Below, in pieces: positions 36,318-44,817 of a stretch of DNA of 64,000 nt; position 1 is the first letter of the stretch; every line of letters starts with the position of its first letter. The stretch is from Microbacterium sp. SD291. GTDB lineage: Bacteria; Actinomycetota; Actinomycetes; Actinomycetales; Microbacteriaceae. The stretch spans positions 62,001 to 126,000 of the forward strand of contig NZ_JADIJR010000003.1 of assembly GCF_017355365.1 (NCBI RefSeq), read 5' to 3'. Under the pieces are notes generated by a model. It ran no database searches. It was not told the origin of the DNA and saw nothing but the letters and a program-made list of their open reading frames with translations. The position numbers and the translations under genes were made by a program.

Positions 36318-37357
36318 AGCCCGCTCACCCGCTTGCGCCGTGCAAGGGCGATCAGCACCGGTGCACCGACGATCGCCGTCACGATGCTCACCTGGAGCTC
36401 TCCGCTCGGGAGGATGACGCGCCCGATGACGTCGGACAGCAGCAGCATGGCTGGCGCGACGATCGCCGAATAGGCGATGATCCAGCGCTGGTCCGGACCG
36501 GTGAACCAGCGCACCGCGTGCGGCACCATGAGACCGACGAACGCGATCGGCCCTGCGAGCGCGGTCGCGCCACCGGCGAGGATGGTGACGCCGATCACGG
36601 AGGCGATGCGTGTACGCACGAGTCCCGCTCCGAGCGTCCGTCCGAGATCGTCGCCGAGCGCGATGGCGTTGAGCGGGCGGGCGATGACGAAAGCCAGCAC
36701 CAAGCCGACCGCGATGAACGGGGCGATCAGCGCGACGGCACTCTCGTCGCGTCCGCCGAGGCTGCCGAGTCCCCAGAAGCGCAGCGTGCTGAAGATCTCC
36801 ATGTTCTTCAGCATCACGATGGACGTGACGCCGCTGAGCACAGCGCCGATCGCCACGCCGGCGAGTGTCATCCGGCCCGGTGACGGCCCGCCCCGACCGG
36901 TGGCGCCGATCACGTACACGACGAGCGTGACGACGAAGGCTCCCAGCAGCGCGAACCACACGTACGCGTGCGGCGTGCGGATGCCGAGCAGCCCGACGCC
37001 CATCGTCACGGCGAAGGTCGCTCCGGCGTTCACGCCGAGGATGCCAGGGTCGGCGAGCGGGTTGCGGGTGAACGCCTGGATCAGGGCGCCGCACACGCCC
37101 AGCGCCGGCCCTGCGACCAGGCCGACGACGGTGCGCGGCAGCCGCGAATCGCGGACGATCGCCTGGGCATCGGAGCCGTCGAAGTTCAGCAGCGCTCCCA
37201 GCACGGTCCCTGCGGGCAGCGCCCTCGCTCCGACCATCAGACTCAGCAGCACGGCAGCCGTGAGCGCGACGAGCGCGATGACGAGGCCGGCCGCCCGCGC
37301 CGCCGCGCCGCCGGACACCGCGCGGATGCCGTCAGCGCTGCGGCGCGGAGTCGTCAC
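36314..37357 (-). CDS. Iron-siderophore ABC transporter permease (FecCD family)
   Basis: A 347-residue FecCD-family permease. The diagnostic GVCGALIQAFTRNPLADPGILGVNAGATFAV and the coupling loop GPIAFVGLMVPHAVRWFTG are present. The GTG start at 37357 lies 3 nt after the binding-protein stop codon, and it overlaps the next permease by 4 nt. Partner of the 35271-36317 permease in the membrane channel. Confidence 0.94.
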   Translation of the reverse strand: MTTPRRSADGIRAVSGGAAARAAGLVIALVALTAAVLLSLMVGARALPAGTVLGALLNFDGSDAQAIVRDSRLPRTVVGLVAGPALGVCGALIQAFTRNPLADPGILGVNAGATFAVTMGVGLLGIRTPHAYVWFALLGAFVVTLVVYVIGATGRGGPSPGRMTLAGVAIGAVLSGVTSIVMLKNMEIFSTLRFWGLGSLGGRDESAVALIAPFIAVGLVLAFVIARPLNAIALGDDLGRTLGAGLVRTRIASVIGVTILAGGATALAGPIAFVGLMVPHAVRWFTGPDQRWIIAYSAIVAPAMLLLSDVIGRVILPSGELQVSIVTAIVGAPVLIALARRKRVSGL

Positions 37358-37360
37358 CGA

Positions 37361-38407
37361 TCAGTTCGCCGACGCGAGAGCGCCGGAGAGCGCATCGGCG
37401 AGGTCGTCGATGGTCGACGGGATGCTCAGCACGCTGGGTGCCGTCGTCGCCCAGGCGAGACGCTGGTCGTCCACGAAGTAGTACGAGCTTCCGGCGATCG
37501 GCGTCCAGCGGGCGACGAGGGGATCGTCGACGGTGTTCGCGACGTCCTCAGCGGAGTTGACCCATCCGATGTGGAACTGCGATTCGATGTCGCCGAGCTC
37601 CTCGAGACTGACGCTCGCGAAGAACTCGTCGGTCGTCGACTCCAGCGCCGCGATGTCGGGTGACACTGTGAAGCCGAGTTCTTCGATGAGCGGAACGCGC
37701 GGGTCGCGCGGAAGATAGAGACCGAGGGAGGTCTCCCCCTGGCCGAGGAACCACCCGTAGGAGAAGACGACGTCCTCGAACTCGGGGTGCGCATCGGCGG
37801 CCGCCTCGACCGCGGCATCCGCCTCCTCGAGGAGGGCCTCGGCCTCGTCCTCCTTGTCGAGCACCGTCCCGATCGCGAGAGTCAGGTCCTCACGATCAGA
37901 AGCCCATTTCGACTCCGCGTACCCGATGGTCGGTGCGATCTCTGTCAGCCGCTTGTAGTCGTTCTCCGTGATGCCGGAGTGGTTCGCGAGGATCACGTCG
38001 GGCGCCAGCGCCAGGATCTGCTCGAAGTCGTACTCGCCCGCATCCGTGAACTCGATGATCTCGGGCAGTTCGCCGTCGAGTTCCTCGACCCTGTCCTTGA
38101 ACCAGGGCAGGTAGGTGTCGACGTTCCCCCAGGTGAAGTCCTCCACGCCGACCGGAACCTCGCCGAGGGCAGCGACGACGTCCTGCGAATACCAGCCGAG
38201 GGTGACGATGCGCTCCGGTTTCTCCTCGATCGTCGTGTCTCCGTAGACGTGCTCGATCGTCACCGGGTACGAGCCCGAGGCGTCCGCGGTCGTGCCGCCC
38301 TCCGCCGACGGAGCTGCCGTCGAGCAGGCCGCAAGAGACGCGACGGAGAGTGCCAGCGCGATGAGCGCGGCGGATGTGCGCGGGGCACGCCGTGACGGGC
38401 GGGTCAT
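37361..38407 (-). CDS. Iron-siderophore ABC transporter substrate-binding lipoprotein
   Basis: A 348-residue FepB/FhuD-type binding protein. The signal ALIALALSVASLAACSTA has lipobox LAAC, so it is lipid-anchored outside the membrane. The first lobe begins YGDTTIEEKPERIVTLGWYSQDVVAALG, followed by YDFEQILALAPDVILAN, characteristic of the peripla_BP_2 fold. The ATG at 38407 is preceded by CGAGGAG. The promoter region contains an iron box at 38450-38468, so expression should rise when iron is scarce. The specific siderophore is unknown and no siderophore synthesis genes are present here. Confidence 0.94.
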   Translation of the reverse strand: MTRPSRRAPRTSAALIALALSVASLAACSTAAPSAEGGTTADASGSYPVTIEHVYGDTTIEEKPERIVTLGWYSQDVVAALGEVPVGVEDFTWGNVDTYLPWFKDRVEELDGELPEIIEFTDAGEYDFEQILALAPDVILANHSGITENDYKRLTEIAPTIGYAESKWASDREDLTLAIGTVLDKEDEAEALLEEADAAVEAAADAHPEFEDVVFSYGWFLGQGETSLGLYLPRDPRVPLIEELGFTVSPDIAALESTTDEFFASVSLEELGDIESQFHIGWVNSAEDVANTVDDPLVARWTPIAGSSYYFVDDQRLAWATTAPSVLSIPSTIDDLADALSGALASAN

Positions 38408-38449
38408 GGGACTCCTCGGGTGGGATGACTGTTCGGACGAAGCTCCAAC

Positions 38450-38468
38450 ATAGTGAAGGCTAACCTAA
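38450..38468. promoter_or_regulatory. Iron box (DtxR/IdeR operator)
   Basis: The 19-nt site matches the DtxR/IdeR consensus TWAGGTTAGSCTAACCTWA at 15 of 19 positions. The right half GCTAACCTAA is perfect and the left half weaker. It lies 42 nt upstream of the binding-protein ATG and 103 nt upstream of the divergent AraC gene, so an iron-loaded DtxR-type repressor could control both. Confidence 0.85.
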
Positions 38469-38570
38469 TCCGCTATCATCCTGAGTGGACCATCATCGTC
38501 GTCATTCGACAGCATCCTGTCCGTTCAGTGAGATTCTTCCAACCCGATCTGCCGAAAGAAGCGAGACGCT

Positions 38571-39356
38571 GTGCCTGGGACGACATCGAAGAATTTCGCA
38601 GCCTATCGCGAACCGGTGTCACCGGATCAGTTCTTCGAGGCGCACTCGCACGAGCGGGACCAGCTCGCATGGATCCCAGGAGGTGCCAGGATCAGGGTGG
38701 CCGACTCGCACTGGCGTCTGCAGGGAGACCAGTTCGCGTGGATCCCCGCCCTCGCTGAGCACGACATGCAGATGTCGGGGGCTGAGGAGATGTTCAGCCT
38801 GTACCTCGATCCGAGCATCCGCCTGCCGCAGAGCCGGTGGAACCGTCCGCTGGCGCTGCCGGTCGACCCCGTCGCCGGGGCGATCGTGCGGAGCCTGTGC
38901 ACTTCGAAGATCGACGGTGCCCGTGTGGACGCCTCGATCGCTCTGCTGATGGCGATCCTGGCCGTCACAGATGAGAGCTACGACGCCCTCGCCGTCCCGC
39001 ACGACCCGCGTGCCAGGGCCGTGGCAGACGCCATCCTCCTGGATCCCGCCGAGGAGCGGGGTCTGGACGACTGGGCGCAGCAGCTCGGCGTGAGCACGAA
39101 GACGCTCCATCGCGCGTTCCTCGCGGACACGGGACTCACCTTCAGCCAGTGGCGCACCCGAGCCCGCATCTACGCGGCAGAACGACTGCTGGCTGAGGGC
39201 CATTCGGTGCAGGAGACCTCCGAGCGCACGGGCTACGCCACCTCGACAGGGTTCATCAAGGCGTTCCGCCAGGTGTTCGGCGCCACGCCCGCGTCGTACG
39301 CGCGCGCGAAGAAGGCTCTTCCTGCGCACGCCCGCGCCCGGCGCCGGCGGCCCTGA
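38571..39356 (+). CDS. AraC-family regulator beside the iron importer
   Basis: A 261-residue regulator. The N-terminal cupin-like domain includes HSHERDQLAWIPGGARIRV. The C-terminal AraC DNA-binding domain has two helix-turn-helix units (LDDWAQQLGVSTKTLHRAFLADTG; then SVQETSERTGYATSTGFIKAFRQVFGATPASYARA). The start is GTG 38571, the only reasonable start in frame, with a weak GAAGCGAGA upstream. Divergent from the siderophore importer, so it may activate it in response to the ferric siderophore, by analogy with other AraC regulators of iron uptake. Confidence 0.9.
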   Translation: MPGTTSKNFAAYREPVSPDQFFEAHSHERDQLAWIPGGARIRVADSHWRLQGDQFAWIPALAEHDMQMSGAEEMFSLYLDPSIRLPQSRWNRPLALPVDPVAGAIVRSLCTSKIDGARVDASIALLMAILAVTDESYDALAVPHDPRARAVADAILLDPAEERGLDDWAQQLGVSTKTLHRAFLADTGLTFSQWRTRARIYAAERLLAEGHSVQETSERTGYATSTGFIKAFRQVFGATPASYARAKKALPAHARARRRRP

Positions 39357-39395
39357 CGCCGGCGAGGCCGGCCGCACTGCGGTGACACGCGAAAA

Positions 39396-39430
39396 GGCCC
39401 CTCTCCCGGCTTCCGCCGAGAAGAGAGGCC
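39396..39430 (-). terminator. Terminator of tmRNA
   Basis: On the minus strand a 15-bp stem with a GGAA loop (outer arm GGCCTCTC / GAGAGGGGCC, one bulge) is followed by TTTT. It starts 24 nt beyond the tmRNA 3' end and also faces the end of the AraC gene. Confidence 0.88.
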
Positions 39431-39454
39431 CCTTCATTCCTTGCGACAGCGACC

Positions 39455-39824
39455 TGGTGGAGCTGGGGGGAATCGAACCCCCGTCCAACGCTGAGTCTCC
39501 ACGCCTTCTCCGGGCGCAGTCTGTGCAGACGTTCTACTCGGCTCCGACCTTTGTCACAGACACCTAAGTCGACAAGCCCAGCCTGGGAAGAGTCCCACGT
39601 GACGTCCAGACGCCATCACGCAGCAAGATTCCTAGATGACGCCAGGATCCGTATCGGAATCACATACGGCCTGACGGACTATCGGGCTCGCTTATGCAGC
39701 GAGGGCGAAGTCAGTGCGCTTGGTTTCGGCACTTATAGTTTTGCAGGGAGCGTTCACGAGATAACCCTGCATCCTCGGCCCGCTTCTCGTGGATTCACAG
39801 GCGCTGTCGAAACCGATCAGCCCC
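39455..39824 (-). ncRNA. ssrA: tmRNA (SsrA)
   Basis: A one-piece tmRNA of 370 nt that rescues ribosomes stalled on broken mRNAs. The 5' end GGGGCTGATCGGTTTCGACA and the 3' tRNA-like end with GGTTCGATT-type T arm and encoded CAGCTCCACCA pair as the alanyl acceptor stem. The tag reading frame ends GCC CTC GCT GCA TAA (ALAA). The most likely tag is AETKRTDFALAA from a GCC resume codon, the same length and pattern as the 12-residue tags of corynebacteria and mycobacteria. It has its own terminator; TATAGA-like sequence about 80 nt upstream may be its -10. Confidence 0.95.
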
Positions 39825-39957
39825 GTGGTCCTTCTCTCGAAGGAGCCGCTGTCGCACTGTGGAATTTTCAGTCCGGATGCCATGGCACCCGAGCGTCACA
39901 GTCTATAACGGCTGCGACCCTCACGCTATTCCACGACGCCTCGCGTAGAGTCGGGCC

Positions 39958-40617
39958 ATGAGCGAAGTCACCGTGACAGTCCGCGGCGAGCACGAGGCGC
40001 GGATCGCGCCGGAGCGCGCCACCGTCAGCGTCGCCGTGCGTGCAGAGGGGCCGGAGCGCTCGTCCGTCGTCGCTCGCGTGATGAGCCTCGCAGAACCGGT
40101 GCGGACGAGCATCACCGAGCGAAAGGATGCCGGCACCGTCGTCGACTGGACCAGCAAGCGCCTCTCGGTGCGGGCGGAGCGTCCCTGGAACGGCGAGGGC
40201 AAGCGCCTCGCCCCGGTGTACTACGCGAACGTCGACTTCACCGCGACCTTCGCGGAGGCGTCAGAGCTCTCGATCTGGGTCTCTGACGTCTCCCCCTGGG
40301 ACGGCGTGGAGGTGGGCTGGGTGAACTGGCATCTCACGCCGGAGACGAACGCCCGCGTCGAACGCGAGGTGGCGGCCGAGGCCGTCGGCGTGGCCGTGGC
40401 CAGGGCGCAGGCCTACGCGACGGCGCTCGGACGAGGCGAAGTCGTCCCGGTCGAGATCGCCGACGTCGGGCTCATCGCCCCCACCGCGCCCCCGGCGTTC
40501 GCGGGCAAGATGCGCGGCGCCGCCGCGTTCGCCGCCGACTCCGCACCTGCGATGGAGTACGAGCCGGAGGAGATCGTCATCTCCGCCACCGTCGAGGCGC
40601 GCTTCCTCGCCCGCTGA
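39958..40617 (+). CDS. SIMPL-domain (DUF541) protein
   Basis: A 219-residue protein of the SIMPL/DUF541 family: MSEVTVTVRGEHEARIAPERATVSVAV at the N-terminus and PEEIVISATVEARFLA at the end are the two conserved beta segments. Many relatives are secreted or periplasmic and oligomeric, but no signal peptide is present here, so this one is probably cytoplasmic. The ATG at 39958 follows TAGAGT by 6 nt (leaderless). Biochemical role of the family is poorly known. Convergent with hflX with a 3-nt gap. Confidence 0.88.
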   Translation: MSEVTVTVRGEHEARIAPERATVSVAVRAEGPERSSVVARVMSLAEPVRTSITERKDAGTVVDWTSKRLSVRAERPWNGEGKRLAPVYYANVDFTATFAEASELSIWVSDVSPWDGVEVGWVNWHLTPETNARVEREVAAEAVGVAVARAQAYATALGRGEVVPVEIADVGLIAPTAPPAFAGKMRGAAAFAADSAPAMEYEPEEIVISATVEARFLAR

Positions 40618-40620
40618 GGA

Positions 40621-42132
40621 TCAGTCCCCGCTGGCGAAGGGCGCGAGATCCGCGGCGAGCCGCTCGGAGACGCGTGCGTGCACGGCCGTGCCGTCCTCAC
40701 GATGCTCCACCGCCAGCAGCATCCCCGTCTCGTGGATCGCCGCGATCAGGTCGCCGCGATCGTAAGGGACCACGGCGTGCACCTCGACGGCAGGCTTCGG
40801 CAGCGCCTCCTCGATCGCCGCGCGCAGCTCCTCGATGCCCTCGCCGGAGCGGGACGAGACGAAGTGCGCCTTCGGCTCGAGACCTCGCAGCACGAGCCGC
40901 TCATCCTCGTGGATCAGATCGGCCTTGTTGAACACGACGATCTCGGGCATGTCTCGCACGCCGACGTCGCCCATCACGTCTCGCACGGTCTGCAGCTGGC
41001 CTGCGGGGTCCGGGTGCGAGGCGTCGACGACATGGAGGACGACGTCGGCGTCGCCGACCTCCTCCAGGGTCGACCGGAAGGCCTCCACAAGCTGGTGCGG
41101 GAGATTGCGGACGAACCCGACGGTGTCGGTGAGCGTGTACACGCGGCCGTCTGAAGTCTCCGAGCGACGCACCGTGGCATCCAGCGTGGCGAACAGTGCG
41201 TTCTCGACGAGGACGCCGGCGCTGGTGAGCGCGTTCAGCAGACTCGACTTGCCCGCGTTGGTGTACCCGGCGATCGCGACGGAGGGGATCGTGTTGCGCT
41301 TGCGCTCGGCGCGCTTGGCCTCCCGCGCCGGCGCGAAGTCACGGATCTGACGGCGCAGCAGCGCCATCTTGGTGCGGATGCGCCGTCGATCGAGCTCGAT
41401 CTTCGTCTCACCGGGACCACGGGATCCCATTCCCGCGCCGCCGGCGCCGACCTGGCCACCGGCCTGCCGGCTCATGGAGTCACCCCAGCCGCGGAGTCGC
41501 GGAAGGAGGTACTCGAGCTGCGCGAGCTCGACCTGCGCCTTGCCCTCGCGGCTCTTCGCGTGCTGACTGAAGATGTCGAGGATCACCGTGGTGCGGTCGA
41601 TCACCTTCACCTTGACGACGTCCTCCAGGGCGCGCCGCTGACTCGGGGCGAGCTCCGTGTCGGCGATCACCGTGTCGGCGCCGGTCGCCGCGACGATGTC
41701 CTTCAGCTCCTGCGCCTTGCCGCGACCGATGTACGTGGCGGCATCCGGATGCGGGCGGCGCTGCAGGACGCCGTCGAGCACGACGGCGCCGGCGGTCTCA
41801 GCGAGGGCCGCGAGCTCACGCAGCGAGTTCTCGGCATCCTCCTGCGCGCCCTGGGGGTAGACGCCGACGAGAACGACGTTCTCGAGGCGCAGCTGCCGGT
41901 ACTCGACCTCTGTGACGTCCTGGAGCTCGGTCGACAGTCCGCCGACGCGCCGAAGGGCGTGCCGGTCCTCAAGATCCCACTGGTCGCCGTCGGACGACGA
42001 GTGCGCCGCCGTCGATTCGTGCTGCAGCGCCTGTGCTGCACCGAACACGCGCGCCTCGGTGCGCTTCTCGGCGTTCGCGAGAACGCGATCGACCGATCCG
42101 TCGTCGCTGGAGTGTGTGCTGGTCTCCGTCAT
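40621..42132 (-). CDS. hflX: GTPase HflX
   Basis: A 503-residue ribosome-associated GTPase that splits stalled or heat-damaged 70S/100S ribosomes. The N-terminal HflX domain has YIGRGKAQELKDIV and DRTTVILDIFSQHAKSREGKAQVELAQLEYLLPRL, followed by the Gly-rich GPGETKIELDRRRIR linker. The G domain has G1 GYTNAGKSSL, G3 DTVGF and G4 NKAD. A Ser/His-rich N-terminal extension of about 60 residues is typical of actinobacterial forms. Divergent from the methyltransferase gene. Confidence 0.96.
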   Translation of the reverse strand: MTETSTHSSDDGSVDRVLANAEKRTEARVFGAAQALQHESTAAHSSSDGDQWDLEDRHALRRVGGLSTELQDVTEVEYRQLRLENVVLVGVYPQGAQEDAENSLRELAALAETAGAVVLDGVLQRRPHPDAATYIGRGKAQELKDIVAATGADTVIADTELAPSQRRALEDVVKVKVIDRTTVILDIFSQHAKSREGKAQVELAQLEYLLPRLRGWGDSMSRQAGGQVGAGGAGMGSRGPGETKIELDRRRIRTKMALLRRQIRDFAPAREAKRAERKRNTIPSVAIAGYTNAGKSSLLNALTSAGVLVENALFATLDATVRRSETSDGRVYTLTDTVGFVRNLPHQLVEAFRSTLEEVGDADVVLHVVDASHPDPAGQLQTVRDVMGDVGVRDMPEIVVFNKADLIHEDERLVLRGLEPKAHFVSSRSGEGIEELRAAIEEALPKPAVEVHAVVPYDRGDLIAAIHETGMLLAVEHREDGTAVHARVSERLAADLAPFASGD

Positions 42133-42201
42133 CCGTCCCTGATCTCTGGGGTTTTGTTGCGAGCCTTAACCTTAGCCCGCGCTGTCCGGTACGCTCACGG
42201 T

Positions 42202-42849
42202 ATGGGGTCCGACCACTACTTCACTGCGGCCCCGGCAAGCCCCGAGAATCTGCGTACGATCCATGTGTCGCTCGCAGGCCGTGAGCTGGATGTCACCACT
42301 GCAGGTGGCGTCTTCAGCCCGGATCGGCTGGACGCCGGCACAGCAGTGCTTCTCGCCAACATGCCCCCCGTACCGCCGGGGGGCGACCTTCTCGACCTCG
42401 GCAGCGGGTGGGGTCCCCTCACGCTGTCGATGGCGATGAGCGCGCCGCATGCGACGGTCTGGGCCGTCGACGTGAACGAACGCGCCCTCGACCTGGTGCG
42501 CCGGAACGCCGCGGCGCTCGGACTCGCCAATGTCAACGCGTCGCTGCCCGACGATGTTCCCGACGACGTGACGTTCCGCACGATCCGCTCCAACCCGCCG
42601 ATCCGCGTCGGCAAGAACGAGCTGCACGGCCTCCTGGAGAAGTGGATCCCGCGGCTCGACGAGCGCAGCGACGCCTGGCTCGTGGTCCAGCGCAACCTCG
42701 GTGCGGACTCCCTGCAGCGATGGATCGGCTCGACCTTCCACCCCGGCTACAGCGTCTTCCGCACCGCGACGGGCAAGGGCTACCGCGTGCTCAAGGTGCG
42801 CAGGCACGGCACTCCGCCGACGGAGCCGATCACCGTCGCGACGCCGTAG
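42202..42849 (+). CDS. Class I SAM methyltransferase, RsmC-like
   Basis: A 215-residue methyltransferase. The SAM-binding motif is DLLDLGSGWGPLTLSMA, the acidic end of strand 2 is VWAVDVNERALDLV, and the catalytic NPP motif is IRSNPPIRVGK, as in the RsmC/RlmG N2-guanine rRNA methyltransferases. It corresponds to the C-terminal domain only of those enzymes. The ATG at 42202 follows TACGCT by 6 nt; the open frame far upstream is antisense to hflX. RNA target is unproven. Confidence 0.9.
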   Translation: MGSDHYFTAAPASPENLRTIHVSLAGRELDVTTAGGVFSPDRLDAGTAVLLANMPPVPPGGDLLDLGSGWGPLTLSMAMSAPHATVWAVDVNERALDLVRRNAAALGLANVNASLPDDVPDDVTFRTIRSNPPIRVGKNELHGLLEKWIPRLDERSDAWLVVQRNLGADSLQRWIGSTFHPGYSVFRTATGKGYRVLKVRRHGTPPTEPITVATP

Positions 42850-42857
42850 CCGCCGCG

Positions 42858-43730
42858 TCAGGCGAGGTCGACCTCGCCGGTGAAGACGAGCTGCGCGGGG
42901 CCCGACAGCGCGACGTGCTCGCCGTCCTCAGCGGGGAACATGCGCACTCCGAGAACTCCGCCCGGGACCTCTACCCGCCAGTTGCTCGGCGCCTTCTCCC
43001 CCGCCCAGTAGCGCACCGCGAGGGCCGTCGCCGCGACTCCGGTGCCGCAGCTGAGCGTCTCGCCGACGCCCCGCTCCGACACGCGCATCCTCACATGACC
43101 GATGCCGTCGCGGATCAGCGGCTCCTCCGGGACGACGAACTCCACGTTCGCTCCTGCCGGCAGCGGCGGGTCGAGCTCAGGCCGCCGGTGCAGCTCGAGC
43201 GATGCGAGCTCGGCGTCCGACGCGAGCGCGACGACGACATGCGGGTTCCCGACATCGATGCCGAGACCCGGTCGTGTCACCGGAAGCCCGTCGGCCTTCA
43301 CCAGCGGATCGTCGCCAGAGAGCTTCCAGCGGCCGAGGTCGACCTGATAGCCGGTCTCGCTGCGGGTGACGTCGCGCACGCCCGCCCTCGTCCCGATGGG
43401 GAGAGTCGATCCCGGTTCGATCGTGGCAAGGCCTGCGCGCACCAGATAGTGCGCGAAGACGCGGATGCCGTTGCCGCACATCTCCGCGATCGACCCGTCG
43501 GCGTTGCGATAGTCCATGAACCACTCGGCATCCGGCTCCTCGGCCAGAGCGGCGGCCCCGTCGGCGATGGCGGCAGAGCGAACGACGCGCAGTACGCCGT
43601 CGGCGCCGATCCCGAAGTGGCGGTCGCACAGCGCGGCCACCTGCTCGGTGCTGAGTTCGAGCTCACCGTCAGGATCGGCGATGATGACGAAGTCGTTGCC
43701 GGTACCGTGCCCCTTGGTGAATGCGACCAT
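42858..43730 (-). CDS. dapF: Diaminopimelate epimerase
   Basis: Converts LL- to meso-diaminopimelate for lysine and peptidoglycan. The 290-residue cofactor-free epimerase has both catalytic Cys: [15 protein letters not shown] and [29 protein letters not shown] opens the protein. The ATG at 43730 follows TAGACT by 6 nt (leaderless). Two other DAP genes, dapA and dapB, are elsewhere in the window. Confidence 0.96.
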   Translation of the reverse strand: MVAFTKGHGTGNDFVIIADPDGELELSTEQVAALCDRHFGIGADGVLRVVRSAAIADGAAALAEEPDAEWFMDYRNADGSIAEMCGNGIRVFAHYLVRAGLATIEPGSTLPIGTRAGVRDVTRSETGYQVDLGRWKLSGDDPLVKADGLPVTRPGLGIDVGNPHVVVALASDAELASLELHRRPELDPPLPAGANVEFVVPEEPLIRDGIGHVRMRVSERGVGETLSCGTGVAATALAVRYWAGEKAPSNWRVEVPGGVLGVRMFPAEDGEHVALSGPAQLVFTGEVDLA

Positions 43731-43752
43731 GCGCCCAGTCTAGGGACACCGG

Positions 43753-44196
43753 CTATGCGTCGACTACGAGGCGCTTGCCGGTGTTCGACACAGTGAATCG
43801 CTCGTAGCCGAGGCCGTCGTAGAAGCCGAGAACGCCGTCGTTGCCCTCGCGGACCATGAGCTGCACCTTCGGACAGCCCATCTCGAGCAGGAGTCTCTCG
43901 GCTTCGCCGACCAGGCTCCGCGCGACGCCTCTGCGCCGATGGGTCGCAGCACTCGCAAGGTAGTACAGCCATCCTCGATGACCGTCGTAGCCGGCCATGA
44001 CCGAGCCGACGATCGCCGGCACGCCGGGAGCGGACGTGCCGTCCTCGGCGACGAGGAACAGCTCGGGCTGAACGGCGAGCTTTCGTTCGATGTCGAGCCG
44101 GGGGTTGTTCCAGGGTCGAGTGAGACCCGCTTCTTCCCAGAGCGCCACGACGGAGTCGGTGTCCGCCCGCTCGAATGCCCTGACCGTCCAACTCAC
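43753..44196 (-). CDS. GNAT-family N-acetyltransferase
   Basis: A 147-residue acetyltransferase of the YpeA/RimI-like branch: WLYYLASAATHRRRGVARSLVGEAERLLLEMG carries motif A, and VQLMVREGNDGVLGFYDGLGYER is the conserved C-terminal segment. The GTG start at 44196 follows TAGACT by 6 nt, a leaderless GTG mRNA. Substrate unknown. Confidence 0.9.
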   Translation of the reverse strand: MSWTVRAFERADTDSVVALWEEAGLTRPWNNPRLDIERKLAVQPELFLVAEDGTSAPGVPAIVGSVMAGYDGHRGWLYYLASAATHRRRGVARSLVGEAERLLLEMGCPKVQLMVREGNDGVLGFYDGLGYERFTVSNTGKRLVVDA

Positions 44197-44205
44197 GTCC
44201 CGAGT

Positions 44206-44751
44206 CTACGATCTCTCGACACCCGGACCGCGAAGCACCCGGTACCGCCCGCACATGAAGCTGCGGTTGCGCGCGACGTCGATGAGCTCCAGGTCGAGGG
44301 CACGCGGCAGCAGCGGCGCACCCGAGCCGAGAGTGACCGGTGCGTACTGCACCCACACCTCATCGAGCAGGCCGGCGTCAGCGAACTGCCCGGCGAGGTC
44401 GCCCCCGCCGACCACCCACAGGTCTTTGCCGTCCGCCGCCTCGATCATCGCGGAGTGCACCTCGGCGACGTCGCCATGCGCGACGCGGATGTCGGCCCCT
44501 TCGGGGACCGTGAGGGGGCGATGCGCGAACACCCATGTCGGCTGCGTGTACCCCCAGCGTCCTTCCTCATGGCGCATGACCCACTCGTAGGTCGATGCCC
44601 CCATCGCGAGCGCTCCGATGGTCTTCTCGAAGGCGGGATAGGCCATCGGCCCGTCTTCGTCGATGTCCTGCTTGAGCAGCCAGTCCAGAGAGTGCTCCGC
44701 GGTGGCGATGAACCCGTCGAGGCTGCTTGCTGTGTAGAAGTGAGTCGCCAT
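44206..44751 (-). CDS. RibD C-terminal / dihydrofolate-reductase-fold protein
   Basis: A 181-residue protein of the YwjB/RibD_C family (DHFR-like fold, NADPH-binding). It shows ASSLDGFIATAEHSLDWLL, GALAMGASTYEWVM, WVVGGGDLAGQFADAGLLDEVWVQYAPVTLGSGAPLLPR. The start is placed at ATG 44751 because homologues begin with the A-S-LDGFIA strand; an extension to 44814 is not supported. It is not a true folate pathway enzyme, since folA lies at 58135. Physiological substrate unknown. Confidence 0.88.
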   Translation of the reverse strand: MATHFYTASSLDGFIATAEHSLDWLLKQDIDEDGPMAYPAFEKTIGALAMGASTYEWVMRHEEGRWGYTQPTWVFAHRPLTVPEGADIRVAHGDVAEVHSAMIEAADGKDLWVVGGGDLAGQFADAGLLDEVWVQYAPVTLGSGAPLLPRALDLELIDVARNRSFMCGRYRVLRGPGVERS

Positions 44752-44817
44752 GCGCCCACTCTCGCACCGACCACGGACCATCCGCATCCGCTCGGCGGTG
44801 CGATTCAGCGCCACGTT

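Noticed and set aside
39455-39824. Integration site (att) for a phage or island at the tmRNA or tRNA genes
   Set aside because: No integrase, no duplicated 3' end of ssrA, tRNA-Gln or tRNA-Lys, and the flanks are ordinary chromosomal genes.
39551-39961. Protein-coding gene within 39551-39961
   Set aside because: The frame overlaps the tmRNA, and the sequence is explained by tmRNA structure.
44206-44751. Second dihydrofolate reductase
   Set aside because: It lacks the folate-site and NADPH signature of FolA and matches the RibD C-terminal/YwjB family; the true folA is at 58135-58611.
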